DNA of 64,000 bases from a virus, in the IMG/VR virus record IMGVR_UViG_3300044695_006747, positions 62,001 to 126,000 of that record, one strand, 5' to 3'. Shown here one piece after another: positions 18,955 through 27,296 of this stretch. The notes under the pieces were generated by a model. That model was given only the letters and a program-made list of their open reading frames with translations. It did no database searches and was not told the origin of the DNA. Positions within the stretch are counted from its first letter, which is position 1, and each line of letters opens with the position of its first letter. The translations under genes and the position numbers were made by a program.

Positions 18955-19634
18955 ATTTTAGTTTTGTGGTTTGTAACCTTTGATATATTTTTGGAAGATA
19001 TTAGTTCTGTTTCAAAAACTATATTATTGTCTATTAAAATATTGATAAATTCAAATAAAAATTTTTGTTTTATATTTTGTTCCATTAGTACGGTTTTTAT
19101 TTTTTGTATATCTGAGTGATTTATATATAATATTTCTGACCAAGTGTTTGGCAAATCATAGAATACATACTCTACTTTTTTATTAGTTATAGTTAACCCT
19201 ATAGTGAACGATTCGTCTTTTTTTTTATCTTTAAGGATCGGCAATATCGACTTGTTTAAAGTTTTTGGATAATAATCTGTTAAAATACCATTTTGTATAA
19301 TTAGAGTGTTTCCAGATTCTATCGAATTTAGAGCTAGTGAAACACCGTAGGCACTGTTTGAAAGTTCATAATTTTTATTGTATATTTTTATAATGTTAGG
19401 ATATTGATCGTTTGGATAAAATTGATCTAGGATTTTTAAAAATTTATCATGCTCAAATCCTATTACTATATATATGTCTGTATTTTTAGTATATCTTTGT
19501 ATGATATTATCTATCTGTTTTATTACAAGTGGTTTTTGTTTATGTTTATTTCCAACAGGAACAAAAGCTTTAGGTCCATATGATTTCATCCCTTTTGTTA
19601 TTTCTGAGCACAACAAGATAACATTATTAATCAT
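18951..19634 (-). CDS. Nucleotidyltransferase-like (sugar-phosphate NTP transferase) protein
   Basis: 227 residues. The N-terminus has the order hydrophobic strand (NNVILLCSE), KSYGPKAFVPVGN, then KPLVIKQIDNIIQRY. This mimics the nucleotide-binding loop and the GPKALVPV-type signature of sugar-phosphate nucleotidyltransferases (GT-A fold). Later SAYGVSLALNSIESGNTLIIQNG matches the region around the metal-binding Asp, but here an Asn-Gly replaces the expected Asp. It may therefore be inactive or act on an unusual substrate. It lies in the second glycosylation block, two bases after the previous gene. Confidence 0.5.
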   Translation of the reverse strand: MINNVILLCSEITKGMKSYGPKAFVPVGNKHKQKPLVIKQIDNIIQRYTKNTDIYIVIGFEHDKFLKILDQFYPNDQYPNIIKIYNKNYELSNSAYGVSLALNSIESGNTLIIQNGILTDYYPKTLNKSILPILKDKKKDESFTIGLTITNKKVEYVFYDLPNTWSEILYINHSDIQKIKTVLMEQNIKQKFLFEFINILIDNNIVFETELISSKNISKVTNHKTKI

Positions 19635-19636
19635 TT

Positions 19637-20398
19637 TTATAGTATTTTTATTTTATGTGTTTCTTCGTCATTTATAACATAATCGTATACTAAACCTATT
19701 TGTTTATTCATATTTATATACAAAGATTTATCAACAACAAAACCATCTAAAAAATTATCTGTAAACAAAATAACTTTTTTTCCGATGCAGTGATTTATAA
19801 TTTCGTTCGTTCTTTTCATTGTATCTTTTTTGTATACAGTATCGGCATACTTTATAAATATAAAACTAGACTGCGTATTAGATAAGTTTGTATCAAGACA
19901 CATATCAATCATTTCACTTATAGTAAATTCGTTATCGGTTATATAATGAACTTTCCATTTTGGTAAATTATATTGCTCTAAAAGTTTTATACATTCTTTT
20001 GGTTTATACGAGGATTTGTCTGTTAAAATAAACGATATAAATGTTGGCCAATAATTTTGATTATTTGATAAATCTTCTAATATATCATCAAGATCGTCCG
20101 AATTATTATTTAATATAATCACTACATAGTAGGGGATCACACTATCTGTAATAACTTTATTCAACGGATCTTCATTTGTTAAATTTTTTAGTGTTTCAAG
20201 CCACTGATGTGTTCTAGCATATGTGCATTTGAAATTTTTTAATATCCATGAATCTTGTGATTTATCTATATTATTAGAATCGTATAGGCCAGGATAATTT
20301 TGACTTATTATTTTATCTATTTCGAGTTTGCATCCTGTTTGCTTAGAATTTTCAGAAATTTTAAAAATACATTTATCGCACTTTGTATTTGTTATCAT
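19637..20398 (-). CDS. GT-A-like protein with N-terminal Cys cluster, 253 residues
   Basis: Begins with CDKCIF and TGCKL, a small possible metal site, followed by a segment that reads like a GT-A fold (PYYVVIILNNNSDDLDDILE; FIKYADTVYKKDTM). The usual DxD is replaced by YADTVY, so sugar-nucleotide chemistry is uncertain. It sits between the nucleotidyltransferase-like and methyltransferase-like genes. Role inferred from context only. Confidence 0.4.
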   Translation of the reverse strand: MITNTKCDKCIFKISENSKQTGCKLEIDKIISQNYPGLYDSNNIDKSQDSWILKNFKCTYARTHQWLETLKNLTNEDPLNKVITDSVIPYYVVIILNNNSDDLDDILEDLSNNQNYWPTFISFILTDKSSYKPKECIKLLEQYNLPKWKVHYITDNEFTISEMIDMCLDTNLSNTQSSFIFIKYADTVYKKDTMKRTNEIINHCIGKKVILFTDNFLDGFVVDKSLYINMNKQIGLVYDYVINDEETHKIKIL

Positions 20399-20403
20399 AT
20401 TGA

Positions 20404-20823
20404 TTACCGTATTCTTTTGATTACCACAGTAGTATGAAGAACGCTGATATCTATTTTTTCCACAATGTAATTAGAATTTTGAAAAATCCATTCGTCTAAA
20501 TATTTCTGATCTATCACAGATAAAGTACTTTGTAATATACTATTAAGATCGTCCAAAGCCATATCTCCTTTAATAATAGCTTTTGATAGTAATAATACAT
20601 TGAGCATTTTTATATGTATGGATCCTCCTATCATAATTTTTTTGAGTATATCATTTTGAATTAATATTCTTTTTGATATTTCTAGTGTGTCTAAAATATC
20701 GCAATATATATTTTCTAATGAACCATTTGGAACAGTATTTAATTCATTGACACTAATCTTAGAATTAAATTCTACATTTGTAGTTTTATAACTAGGATTA
20801 TATATCTGTGTCATATTCATCAT
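20404..20823 (-). CDS. Methyltransferase-fold-like small protein, 139 residues
   Basis: After an Asn- and Thr-rich start, the part reading NGSLENIYCDILDTLEI ... LKKIMIGGSIHIKMLNVLLL resembles the C-terminal half of class I methyltransferases (the loop after motif II, then the L-x-x-G-G-x-L strand). The S-adenosylmethionine-binding GxGxG half is missing, so it is probably a degenerate or partner protein. Two start ATGs lie in tandem (20823 and 20820), overlapping the upstream stop. It sits inside the glycosyltransferase block. Confidence 0.4.
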   Translation of the reverse strand: MMNMTQIYNPSYKTTNVEFNSKISVNELNTVPNGSLENIYCDILDTLEISKRILIQNDILKKIMIGGSIHIKMLNVLLLSKAIIKGDMALDDLNSILQSTLSVIDQKYLDEWIFQNSNYIVEKIDISVLHTTVVIKRIR

Positions 20824-21665
20824 AATATCATTCCTTTTCTTTTTATTTTTTGTATAAATGGTAGTAGTTGATCTTTAAAAATATTTTGCTTTGATAGATT
20901 ATTTTTATACGAAACATTACTCGCTAGTAATCTATTAAAAAGATCCAATAGTCCATCAAGATTTTGTTCCATAAAAAATACTCCATCATAAATTTTTGTA
21001 TATTTATTTGTCATTTCATTTGATATTGTTATATACGGTAAATTATTTGTAGCGCAAAATAACATTTTATAAATGCTTTGTGGATATAGATCTATACAAA
21101 TTTTATGTTTATTTAAAATCTCTAACATAGCATTTTGATTAATCTTTTGTTCATCAATAATAGATAAATTTTTTATTTTTGAACTTAAAACTTGTATTAA
21201 GTTTCCATAGTCATTATTATTATTTATAAATAAACATATATTGTTATCTTTATTTATAACGTTTTTATTGATTGTTGGAGTTATGGCTAACAACTTTTCC
21301 TGTTCTGATTGACCATGATGTTCAACTATATAGTAAATATTTTTTTGGTCTGGTATTTTTGAATCGTCGTATGATCCGTATCTAAGATATGTTATTATTG
21401 GAATATGAAGTTTATTAGAAATATCCAAAATGGCACTAGTTATATTGTAGCATATGATAAAATCATACTCAAATAGAGACGCATCATTTATATAGGCTAC
21501 ATTATTTTTATTAATTTTATTATTCATCAAATCTATATAGATAAAAAAATTAGCATCCCAGTCTGTTATAATATCATCTATAAGATCGTTAGCAGGGTAG
21601 TATAATACATTGATATTGTCAACAGCATGTTTGTGAACAATATTCCTTATGCCGTAGGTAAACAT
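20820..21665 (-). CDS. GT-B-like glycosyltransferase family protein, 281 residues
   Basis: The N-terminal half alternates strands and helices and ends in IPIITYLRYGSYDD. The C-terminal half has NKHKICIDLYPQSIYKMLFCATNNLPYITI, which fits the donor-side domain of GT-B enzymes, but the typical E-x7-E is absent. It overlaps the preceding GT4 gene by 19 bases, suggesting coupled translation. The substrate cannot be told. Confidence 0.45.
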   Translation of the reverse strand: MFTYGIRNIVHKHAVDNINVLYYPANDLIDDIITDWDANFFIYIDLMNNKINKNNVAYINDASLFEYDFIICYNITSAILDISNKLHIPIITYLRYGSYDDSKIPDQKNIYYIVEHHGQSEQEKLLAITPTINKNVINKDNNICLFINNNNDYGNLIQVLSSKIKNLSIIDEQKINQNAMLEILNKHKICIDLYPQSIYKMLFCATNNLPYITISNEMTNKYTKIYDGVFFMEQNLDGLLDLFNRLLASNVSYKNNLSKQNIFKDQLLPFIQKIKRKGMIL

Positions 21666-22738
21666 ATTTTTTGTCCTATATTTTTGTATGAAAACTCTTT
21701 GGTATAAAAATCGCTATTTTTATTTTTCTTTCTGTTTTCAAATGCCGATCTCATTTTTTTTCTTAAATCAAGAATATTAGGCATATACCAAATTTCGTTA
21801 CCGTTATAAATATCTAGGTGCGCCATAGTCTCCGGATTATCTAAAATTACTGGACTAGGATAACAGTCTACTACATTCATATCTTCTTCTTTAACATAAT
21901 CTAGTATGCCGATATTAGATGATGATATTAAATAATTCCCATGACATAAAGCCTCGGCTGCTGGTCTGCAAAAAGCTTCACCATATGATGTGATCACAAA
22001 ACAATCGCAACTGTTATGTAAACTGCTCATTTGATCTTCTGCAAGCCTATTAGTGATTAATATCTCATTATGAAAATATTTTTTGGTTCTTAATCTAAAT
22101 TTTATATTTTGAAGATTTTTTTGCACTGTTTCATGGAAATTATCTCCAGATCCAGACAGTTTAAGAACAAGACTAACTGGTTCTGTGATATCAAACTCTA
22201 AATGAAATGCTATAACAAGATCTTTTATGTTTTTTCTTTGTATATATTCACCAATAAAATAAAATTTATAATAATCATCAATAGCATCTGAAAAAATAGT
22301 TTTCTTATTTTTTTGTATTTCTAAAGCATGACCAATAATTTTTATTGGAACATTTACTCCACCATCTACTAAACTTTGTTTTTCTATACTAGAACTTACC
22401 CAGATTTCATCCATCAGGTTTAGATTATGTATAGATGTTGATGAGAAGTTTTGATTTTCAACAAATAGTAATCCTATATTATATAAATGAGTTTTGGTCA
22501 TCATCATTGGTAAAACATTTTGTATAACAATATCATATTGTGATAATTGATTATTTTCTAGATGTTTTATTTTTGTGTCTATATCAGTATCAATACTATT
22601 AGACATATATATTGGTTGACAATGAATATTATTCTTTGTTTCATTAATAGATAATATATAGTCTTTAGCTGCTTGTCCCCAACCATCATTTTGTCTGTAT
22701 GGACCTATGTAAAGTATATTTTTATTTTCTATTAGCAT
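21647..22738 (-). CDS. GT4-family glycosyltransferase
   Basis: 363 residues with a GT-B layout. N-terminal acceptor domain begins ILYIGPYRQNDGWGQAAKDY. The central donor-domain strand reads YKFYFIGEYIQRKNIKDLV, with GEY-x-x-RKN at the usual start of the GT4 C-domain. The signature SYGEAFCRPAAEALCHGN carries the E-x7-E element of GT4 enzymes (E...E spacing as expected). It should transfer a sugar from a nucleotide donor. It overlaps neighbours by 17 and 19 bases. Part of the 17762-24383 block; acceptor unknown. Confidence 0.75.
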   Translation of the reverse strand: MLIENKNILYIGPYRQNDGWGQAAKDYILSINETKNNIHCQPIYMSNSIDTDIDTKIKHLENNQLSQYDIVIQNVLPMMMTKTHLYNIGLLFVENQNFSSTSIHNLNLMDEIWVSSSIEKQSLVDGGVNVPIKIIGHALEIQKNKKTIFSDAIDDYYKFYFIGEYIQRKNIKDLVIAFHLEFDITEPVSLVLKLSGSGDNFHETVQKNLQNIKFRLRTKKYFHNEILITNRLAEDQMSSLHNSCDCFVITSYGEAFCRPAAEALCHGNYLISSSNIGILDYVKEEDMNVVDCYPSPVILDNPETMAHLDIYNGNEIWYMPNILDLRKKMRSAFENRKKNKNSDFYTKEFSYKNIGQKICLPTA

Positions 22739-24383
22739 AATCTATGTAATCTTCTGATTTTAAAATATTAGGATTTGTTCTGGCTGTTTCAGCATTATTA
22801 TGATTATTAATCATAGTATTAAGATTTTGGATTAAATCGTTAAGACTGTATGGTTTTATTTCTGGACCAGCCGTAAAATGACCGTCCTGCGCCATTTGTA
22901 TTTGTCTTAAAAGCCAATAGTCATTCATTGAAAGTCCAAGTTTACTTAGATACTGTTCTTGAAGCATGTATATTGTAGCATAAACATTATTGGTTGCTGG
23001 TAATGAATTTATATCTAGTAATGGAATAATTTCGGCTTTTGATTCCCATTTTTTTTGATATTTTTTGTAATCTATGCTATCTATATATTTGATCCATTTT
23101 TCTACAGTATGTTGCCAACTATATTTTTGTTTAACTATTTCACTACTATAAAAACCTTTTCTTTGTCTCAGTTGATTCGGCATATTCAGTAAAGAGATAA
23201 CCTTAGCAGCAGTATCTTTGTGGTCTGGATATGTTCTTATTGCTGAGGTTTCTAATTCTTTAAAATAAGTTCCTATATTAATAGGCTCGGCATTTATATT
23301 ATTAATTATGTCTGTCATGGCGCTATAGTTCATGGTTAAAATAGGAACACCACAAGCAGCAGCTTCAATTTGAGGCATACCGAATCCTTCGCAGATAGAG
23401 TATTGAATGTATAAATCAAAAATATTCATTATTTTTGATAATACACTAGTATTAATACCGTTGCTTACATTAGGAATTGTAGCAGATTTTGTTCCACAAG
23501 AACTACATTGCTGAACCACTCCGCTAAAATTTGAAGCAAATACTTTACCACATTTTTTGCAATTATATGTAAAGAATATTCTATTGCTAACTTTAGAATT
23601 TTTGATCAGATTAGGGATGTCCCATCCAGCATCCGGATAGCTCGTATGTAAATATAATATTAGATTATCTTTGAAAACATAATTATTTTTTATAGATTCT
23701 TCTACTATATTTTCAAATGTTTGTATGAGTTCTGGAAATAATTTTCTTTTTTGATTTCTCATCACCGTTCCCAAAACTACAGCGTTGACATCTAGACCAA
23801 GCGCTTGTTTAATAGAATCTTTATTAGGATCATATTTAAACATAGATAGATCAGCACATGGAGAGGCAACATCAATGAAATTAATATTTTTAGATGTCTG
23901 ATCTAATAAAACATCTCTACCCCAATCAGAATATGTGAAAATAGCGTCCGCATTAATGTATGTGTCAAGCCATTCGTCTTGTTGAGGAGAAGAGTCTATT
24001 GTTGGCATCAGTATCCAGTGAAAATATTTTCTTAATGGAGACTTTTGTTGATAAGCACTCATCCAATAGTCTCTGACATCTATTACTATATCAGGCTGAA
24101 AGTCTAATACTACTCTATCAAATCTCCATTTACCAAAATGATTTTCTTGGCTTTGTGCAAATTGGTTTTGTCTAGGATCTCCATTCTGTATACCGTTAGG
24201 ATAATATTTCCAAGGAATATTAAATCTTTCTTTGTCTCCTATTAGTCCATATGAAGCAAATTCTGCTACTTCGTAGTTTCCAGTATTATATAGGCCCTCT
24301 AAAAGATATTTATTATATACTCCGAAACCGGAGGATACTTTGGAAGATTCAGAACAAACTAGTATTTTAGGTTTTTGATGCAT
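22722..24383 (-). CDS. GT4-family glycosyltransferase with an inserted zinc ribbon
   Basis: About 553 residues. N-terminal Rossmann start (PKILVCSESSKVSSGFG), donor-domain start (VVLGTVMRNQKRKLFPELI), then the GT4 signature SICEGFGMPQIEAAACGVP with E-x7-E. Between the donor-domain start and the signature sits CKKCGKVF ... QCSSCGTK, a zinc ribbon inserted in the GT-B fold. A C-terminal helical extension of about 110 residues follows. The longest frame begins at a TTG (24404) directly behind the SSB terminator hairpin. The ATG at 24383 leaves the conserved PKILVC strand intact and is preferred, although no clear ribosome-binding site precedes either. Confidence 0.75.
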   Translation of the reverse strand: MHQKPKILVCSESSKVSSGFGVYNKYLLEGLYNTGNYEVAEFASYGLIGDKERFNIPWKYYPNGIQNGDPRQNQFAQSQENHFGKWRFDRVVLDFQPDIVIDVRDYWMSAYQQKSPLRKYFHWILMPTIDSSPQQDEWLDTYINADAIFTYSDWGRDVLLDQTSKNINFIDVASPCADLSMFKYDPNKDSIKQALGLDVNAVVLGTVMRNQKRKLFPELIQTFENIVEESIKNNYVFKDNLILYLHTSYPDAGWDIPNLIKNSKVSNRIFFTYNCKKCGKVFASNFSGVVQQCSSCGTKSATIPNVSNGINTSVLSKIMNIFDLYIQYSICEGFGMPQIEAAACGVPILTMNYSAMTDIINNINAEPINIGTYFKELETSAIRTYPDHKDTAAKVISLLNMPNQLRQRKGFYSSEIVKQKYSWQHTVEKWIKYIDSIDYKKYQKKWESKAEIIPLLDINSLPATNNVYATIYMLQEQYLSKLGLSMNDYWLLRQIQMAQDGHFTAGPEIKPYSLNDLIQNLNTMINNHNNAETARTNPNILKSEDYIDYANRK

Positions 24384-24410
24384 ATTGTGTGATTGGTGTG
24401 ACAAAAGAAT

Positions 24411-24431
24411 CAGGGGACCTTAGATCCCCTG
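24411..24431 (-). terminator. Probable intrinsic terminator after ssb
   Basis: A perfect 7-base-pair stem, CAGGGGA (24411-24417) with TCCCCTG (24425-24431), encloses a 7-base loop. Read on the - strand it follows the SSB stop by about 25 bases and is followed by ATTCTTTTGT. It separates ssb from the downstream glycosyltransferase gene. The uridine tract is short, so partial read-through is possible. Confidence 0.65.
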
Positions 24432-24456
24432 TTCTTTCGCCTTTAACGTTATGTTA

Positions 24457-24822
24457 TCAGAATGCCACGGGTTCCTTTTCCGAAGACTTCTTTGATAACT
24501 TTGTAATCTTGGAGAAATTATTAACTCGCACACGAAGAGTGCTGTGTTTAACTCCATCTTTTTCCCAGCTATCATTTCTTAATGATCCCTCGACCATGAC
24601 TAAATCACCCTTCTTAAATGATTCGGCTATAATCTCAGCACCAGAATCCCATGCTTCACAATTGATAAATGTTGTTACCTTGTCCTTTTCGCCAGAAGCT
24701 TTGGTATACTCTCTAGAAACAGCAACTGTAAAATTAACAACAGAAACTTTTTTGTCTCCATTCTCTAACTTCCTTAGCTCTGGATCCCTAGTTAAATTAC
24801 CACGCAATAACGTAATATTCAT
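24457..24822 (-). CDS. ssb: Single-stranded DNA-binding protein
   Basis: 121 residues with a bacterial-type OB fold: MNITLLRGNLTRDPELRK, VNFTVAVSREYT, FINCEAWDSGAEIIAES, GDLVMVEGSLRNDSW, LRVRVNNF. It lacks the long acidic-tipped C-terminal tail of cellular SSB and ends in KEPVAF, so partner recruitment may differ. It coats single-stranded DNA at the fork. It appears to be its own transcription unit, with a strong sigma70-type promoter 45-72 bases upstream of the ATG, an AAAGGAG ribosome-binding site and a terminator hairpin after the stop. Confidence 0.92.
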   Translation of the reverse strand: MNITLLRGNLTRDPELRKLENGDKKVSVVNFTVAVSREYTKASGEKDKVTTFINCEAWDSGAEIIAESFKKGDLVMVEGSLRNDSWEKDGVKHSTLRVRVNNFSKITKLSKKSSEKEPVAF

Positions 24823-24866
24823 ATCATCTCCTTTAAATAAAAGTAAATAACCAAACTCAACACACT

Positions 24867-24894
24867 ATTATAAGATTTGTTTCCACACGGTCAA
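24867..24894 (-). promoter_or_regulatory. Sigma70-type promoter for ssb
   Basis: On the - strand: TTGACC (24894-24889), a 16-base spacer, then TATAAT (24872-24867, perfect -10). The -35 box contains the TGA stop of the polymerase C-terminal gene. The expected start lies near 24860, giving a leader of roughly 38 bases before the ssb ATG. Confidence 0.7.
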
Positions 24895-26435
24895 GGTTTT
24901 GGAATATAAGTCTTTTCAGCAACCAAACCATCTTTGTTTTTTGACTTTGATCCTTTTATAATCAAAATATTACCAACGAATAATTGATTTCTATATTGTT
25001 TATATGTTTCTGGAAAGTAAACAATCGAATCAACTACTGCCGTACCATCGTTAACAGAAACAAACGCCATTTCTGCTCCAACATCTTTTCCTTTTTTAGT
25101 TTTTACTACCCTGATATTTTCTACTTCTCCAGCAAGCATAATATTATTAGCTGAATAGCCATTTTTAAAATCTTTGCAAGAACACGTAACCATACTAATA
25201 TCATACATATCAATTTTAGAACAGCTAATAGAATAACCCAAAAGCATATTTTCTGTATCTGCTATCCATTCTATAGAATCATCTAATGAGTATGGTGGAT
25301 GTAGTAAACTATAAGACAACTGTTCTACGACACTTTTGCGTTTCGCTGTAATCTTACCCACTAGTACAACTGCTAAATTTTTAATTAATGGAGATTTAGT
25401 ATTATAAGATTTTTGTAATGTTTCGCACTCTTTATTAGTCAATTGTGTTAATATGTTATATTCAAATAACATCTGATTTCTTGTTAAGCCAAGATGATCT
25501 AGTGAGCCTGATTGTATAAGTGCTTTGCTCGCTGTAGAATTTATCTTATTCAAAACAAATAATAAATCCATCCATGAATAATCTTTTATATTTAGAGAAC
25601 TATTTTTTAGTATAGATATTAGTTTTTCGTATGCAGATTTCCCAAAACCCTTAACATCAGTTAGACCAAAAAATATCTTATTATTTTTTAATTCTACATA
25701 TTCATTCAATAGTCTTATGTCTGGTTTGCATACTTCAATATTCATTTCTATAGCATTTTGTACAAGTTCTTTTATTTCCGCTTGTGGATCTACTTTATCT
25801 TTTGCAAATCTTAAATATGAAGCAAAAAATACTCTTGGAAAATGTGCTTTTGCATATGCAGATAAATAACAATTCATAGCGTAGCTTACAGCATGGCTTT
25901 TATTAAAAGAATATCTTTGACTTTTTTCTATCCAATTAAATATTTCTTCTGCTTCTTTAGATTTTAAAATAGCCATTTTTTCACATCCGTTAACAAATGT
26001 CTTTTTGAGTTTGGCCATTTCTTCTGGTTTTTTCTTACCAATAGCCTTTCTTAACATGTCTGCTTCTTGAAGATTAAATCCAGCAACAACTCTGGCTATT
26101 TCCATAGCTTGTTCTTGATATACCATTTCCCCATAAGTTGTTTTTAAGATTGGCTCTAAACTTTCATGAAAATAATCTACAGCTTCTTCGCCATTCTTTT
26201 TGTCTATATAATGGTTACTAACACTTTTACCATCTCTAATAGCCTCCAAACATCCTGGCCTCATAATACTGATTAATGCGGCTAATTCCTCTATATTCGA
26301 TGGCTTAAGTTTTTTTGCCATCGATCTGCCTAGTCTAGATTCTAGCTGAAAGCACCCCTTAGTATTACCGCTAGAGATTAATGCCCAGGTTTTTGGACAA
26401 TCAAGATCCATTGAGGCTATGTTAGCATCAAACAT
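24891..26435 (-). CDS. dnaE: DNA polymerase III alpha subunit, C-terminal half (split gene)
   Basis: 514 residues matching the second half of family C polymerases. LISSGNTKGCFQLESRLGR opens it, then LAALISIMRPG and TTYGEMVYQEQAM with AGFNLQEADMLRKAIGKKK (fingers). YSFNKSHAVSYA follows, then the helix-hairpin-helix region (GFGKSAYEKL) and an OB fold (IMLAGEVENIRVVKTKKG) close to the C-terminus. The tau-binding domain after the OB fold seems absent. It lacks the PHP and catalytic-Asp regions, which are in the separate gene at 27293-29179. Its ATG overlaps the exonuclease stop by 8 bases. The two halves must assemble to form an active enzyme (inference). Confidence 0.88.
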   Translation of the reverse strand: MFDANIASMDLDCPKTWALISSGNTKGCFQLESRLGRSMAKKLKPSNIEELAALISIMRPGCLEAIRDGKSVSNHYIDKKNGEEAVDYFHESLEPILKTTYGEMVYQEQAMEIARVVAGFNLQEADMLRKAIGKKKPEEMAKLKKTFVNGCEKMAILKSKEAEEIFNWIEKSQRYSFNKSHAVSYAMNCYLSAYAKAHFPRVFFASYLRFAKDKVDPQAEIKELVQNAIEMNIEVCKPDIRLLNEYVELKNNKIFFGLTDVKGFGKSAYEKLISILKNSSLNIKDYSWMDLLFVLNKINSTASKALIQSGSLDHLGLTRNQMLFEYNILTQLTNKECETLQKSYNTKSPLIKNLAVVLVGKITAKRKSVVEQLSYSLLHPPYSLDDSIEWIADTENMLLGYSISCSKIDMYDISMVTCSCKDFKNGYSANNIMLAGEVENIRVVKTKKGKDVGAEMAFVSVNDGTAVVDSIVYFPETYKQYRNQLFVGNILIIKGSKSKNKDGLVAEKTYIPKP

Positions 26436-27120
26436 TCAAAAAAGCATCCTTGAATTTTATTTTATTGCACAAATTTTTATGTAGTTTAAGAAATCTTAAT
26501 AAGATAGAAGCACAATCTTTAACATCTTTTAAAGCGTCATGAGCATTATCTTTTGATATTCCAAGATAATCTCTAACATTGTCTAGAGATAAACTTTTAA
26601 TATCCTCTAAATCAAAAAACCAATAGTACACAAGATTCATTATATCTAATACATCTCTTGGAAAGAATACATTTGATTCACTCTCTTTATTAACATTACC
26701 ATACTTATTGCTAAGTCTGTTGATAATTTTAAGATCAAATCTATATATATTATATCCAGCTGCTATTGGTGCGGAAAATTGTGATTTTTTTGTTGTTCTA
26801 CAATGATATTTATCCAGGTACTCATTAAACATAGTCCAAGCCTGTTTTTGTGGCATTGATTTATGCCAAGAATCCAAAATATCTTCTTGAGAACATCCAC
26901 GAACTTTGGAATGAAATCCAAGAATATCGCTATCATACTTGAAGTCTGGGTCGTTGTCAAGTTTATCTGGCTTGACCATAATATTAAATTCTGAATTAGG
27001 AACAATATCCATTTTTGACGGATCTATCATAATAGCAGCTATTTGAACCGGACTACATATCGACGGATCCGCACCGTCTGTTTCAAAATCAAAAACGCAA
27101 ATTTTATTATATTGTTTCAT
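26428..27120 (-). CDS. DnaQ-like 3'-5' exonuclease (DEDDh)
   Basis: 230 residues with all three exonuclease motifs: FDFETDG (D11, E13), AGYNIYRFDL (D129) and HDALKDV (H194, D199), the DEDDh class of polymerase epsilon subunits. It lies between the two halves of the polymerase III alpha gene and overlaps the C-terminal half by 8 bases, so proofreading for that polymerase is the obvious role. It is co-transcribed with both halves. No clamp-binding motif is evident. Confidence 0.85.
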   Translation of the reverse strand: MKQYNKICVFDFETDGADPSICSPVQIAAIMIDPSKMDIVPNSEFNIMVKPDKLDNDPDFKYDSDILGFHSKVRGCSQEDILDSWHKSMPQKQAWTMFNEYLDKYHCRTTKKSQFSAPIAAGYNIYRFDLKIINRLSNKYGNVNKESESNVFFPRDVLDIMNLVYYWFFDLEDIKSLSLDNVRDYLGISKDNAHDALKDVKDCASILLRFLKLHKNLCNKIKFKDAFLNV

Positions 27121-27122
27121 TA

Positions 27123-27296
27123 TCAGTTAACTTGAACCTCTTGAAGTGGTGTTATCATAACTTTTTCATTATTGCTTTCTTTTAAAGCATTTAATACTTT
27201 GCAACAACTAACGCGCTCATCTTCTGCTTTAATATAAGTTTCATTATTATAAACAAATTTTTCTCCAACATTTAAATCTTTAAATAATTTATTCAT
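27123..27296 (-). CDS. Small 57-residue protein between the polymerase N-half and exonuclease
   Basis: Start ATG (27296) overlaps the stop of the polymerase N-terminal half as ATGA, with AAGGAG just upstream. The protein begins MNKLFKDLNVGEKFVYNNET, continues YIKAEDERVSCCKV, and ends TPLQEVQVN. A short beta protein of the type F-x-D-L-x-x-G-x-x-F is common among small phage proteins of unknown role. It is collinear with the replication operon. Confidence 0.6.
   Translation of the reverse strand: MNKLFKDLNVGEKFVYNNETYIKAEDERVSCCKVLNALKESNNEKVMITPLQEVQVN

Noticed and set aside
26428-27296. Split polymerase explained by a sequencing frameshift or an intein
   Set aside because: Two complete genes with their own starts lie between the halves. 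There is no intein N-terminal Cys block or C-terminal His-Asn motif at the ends. The cyanobacterial intein site is uninterrupted.
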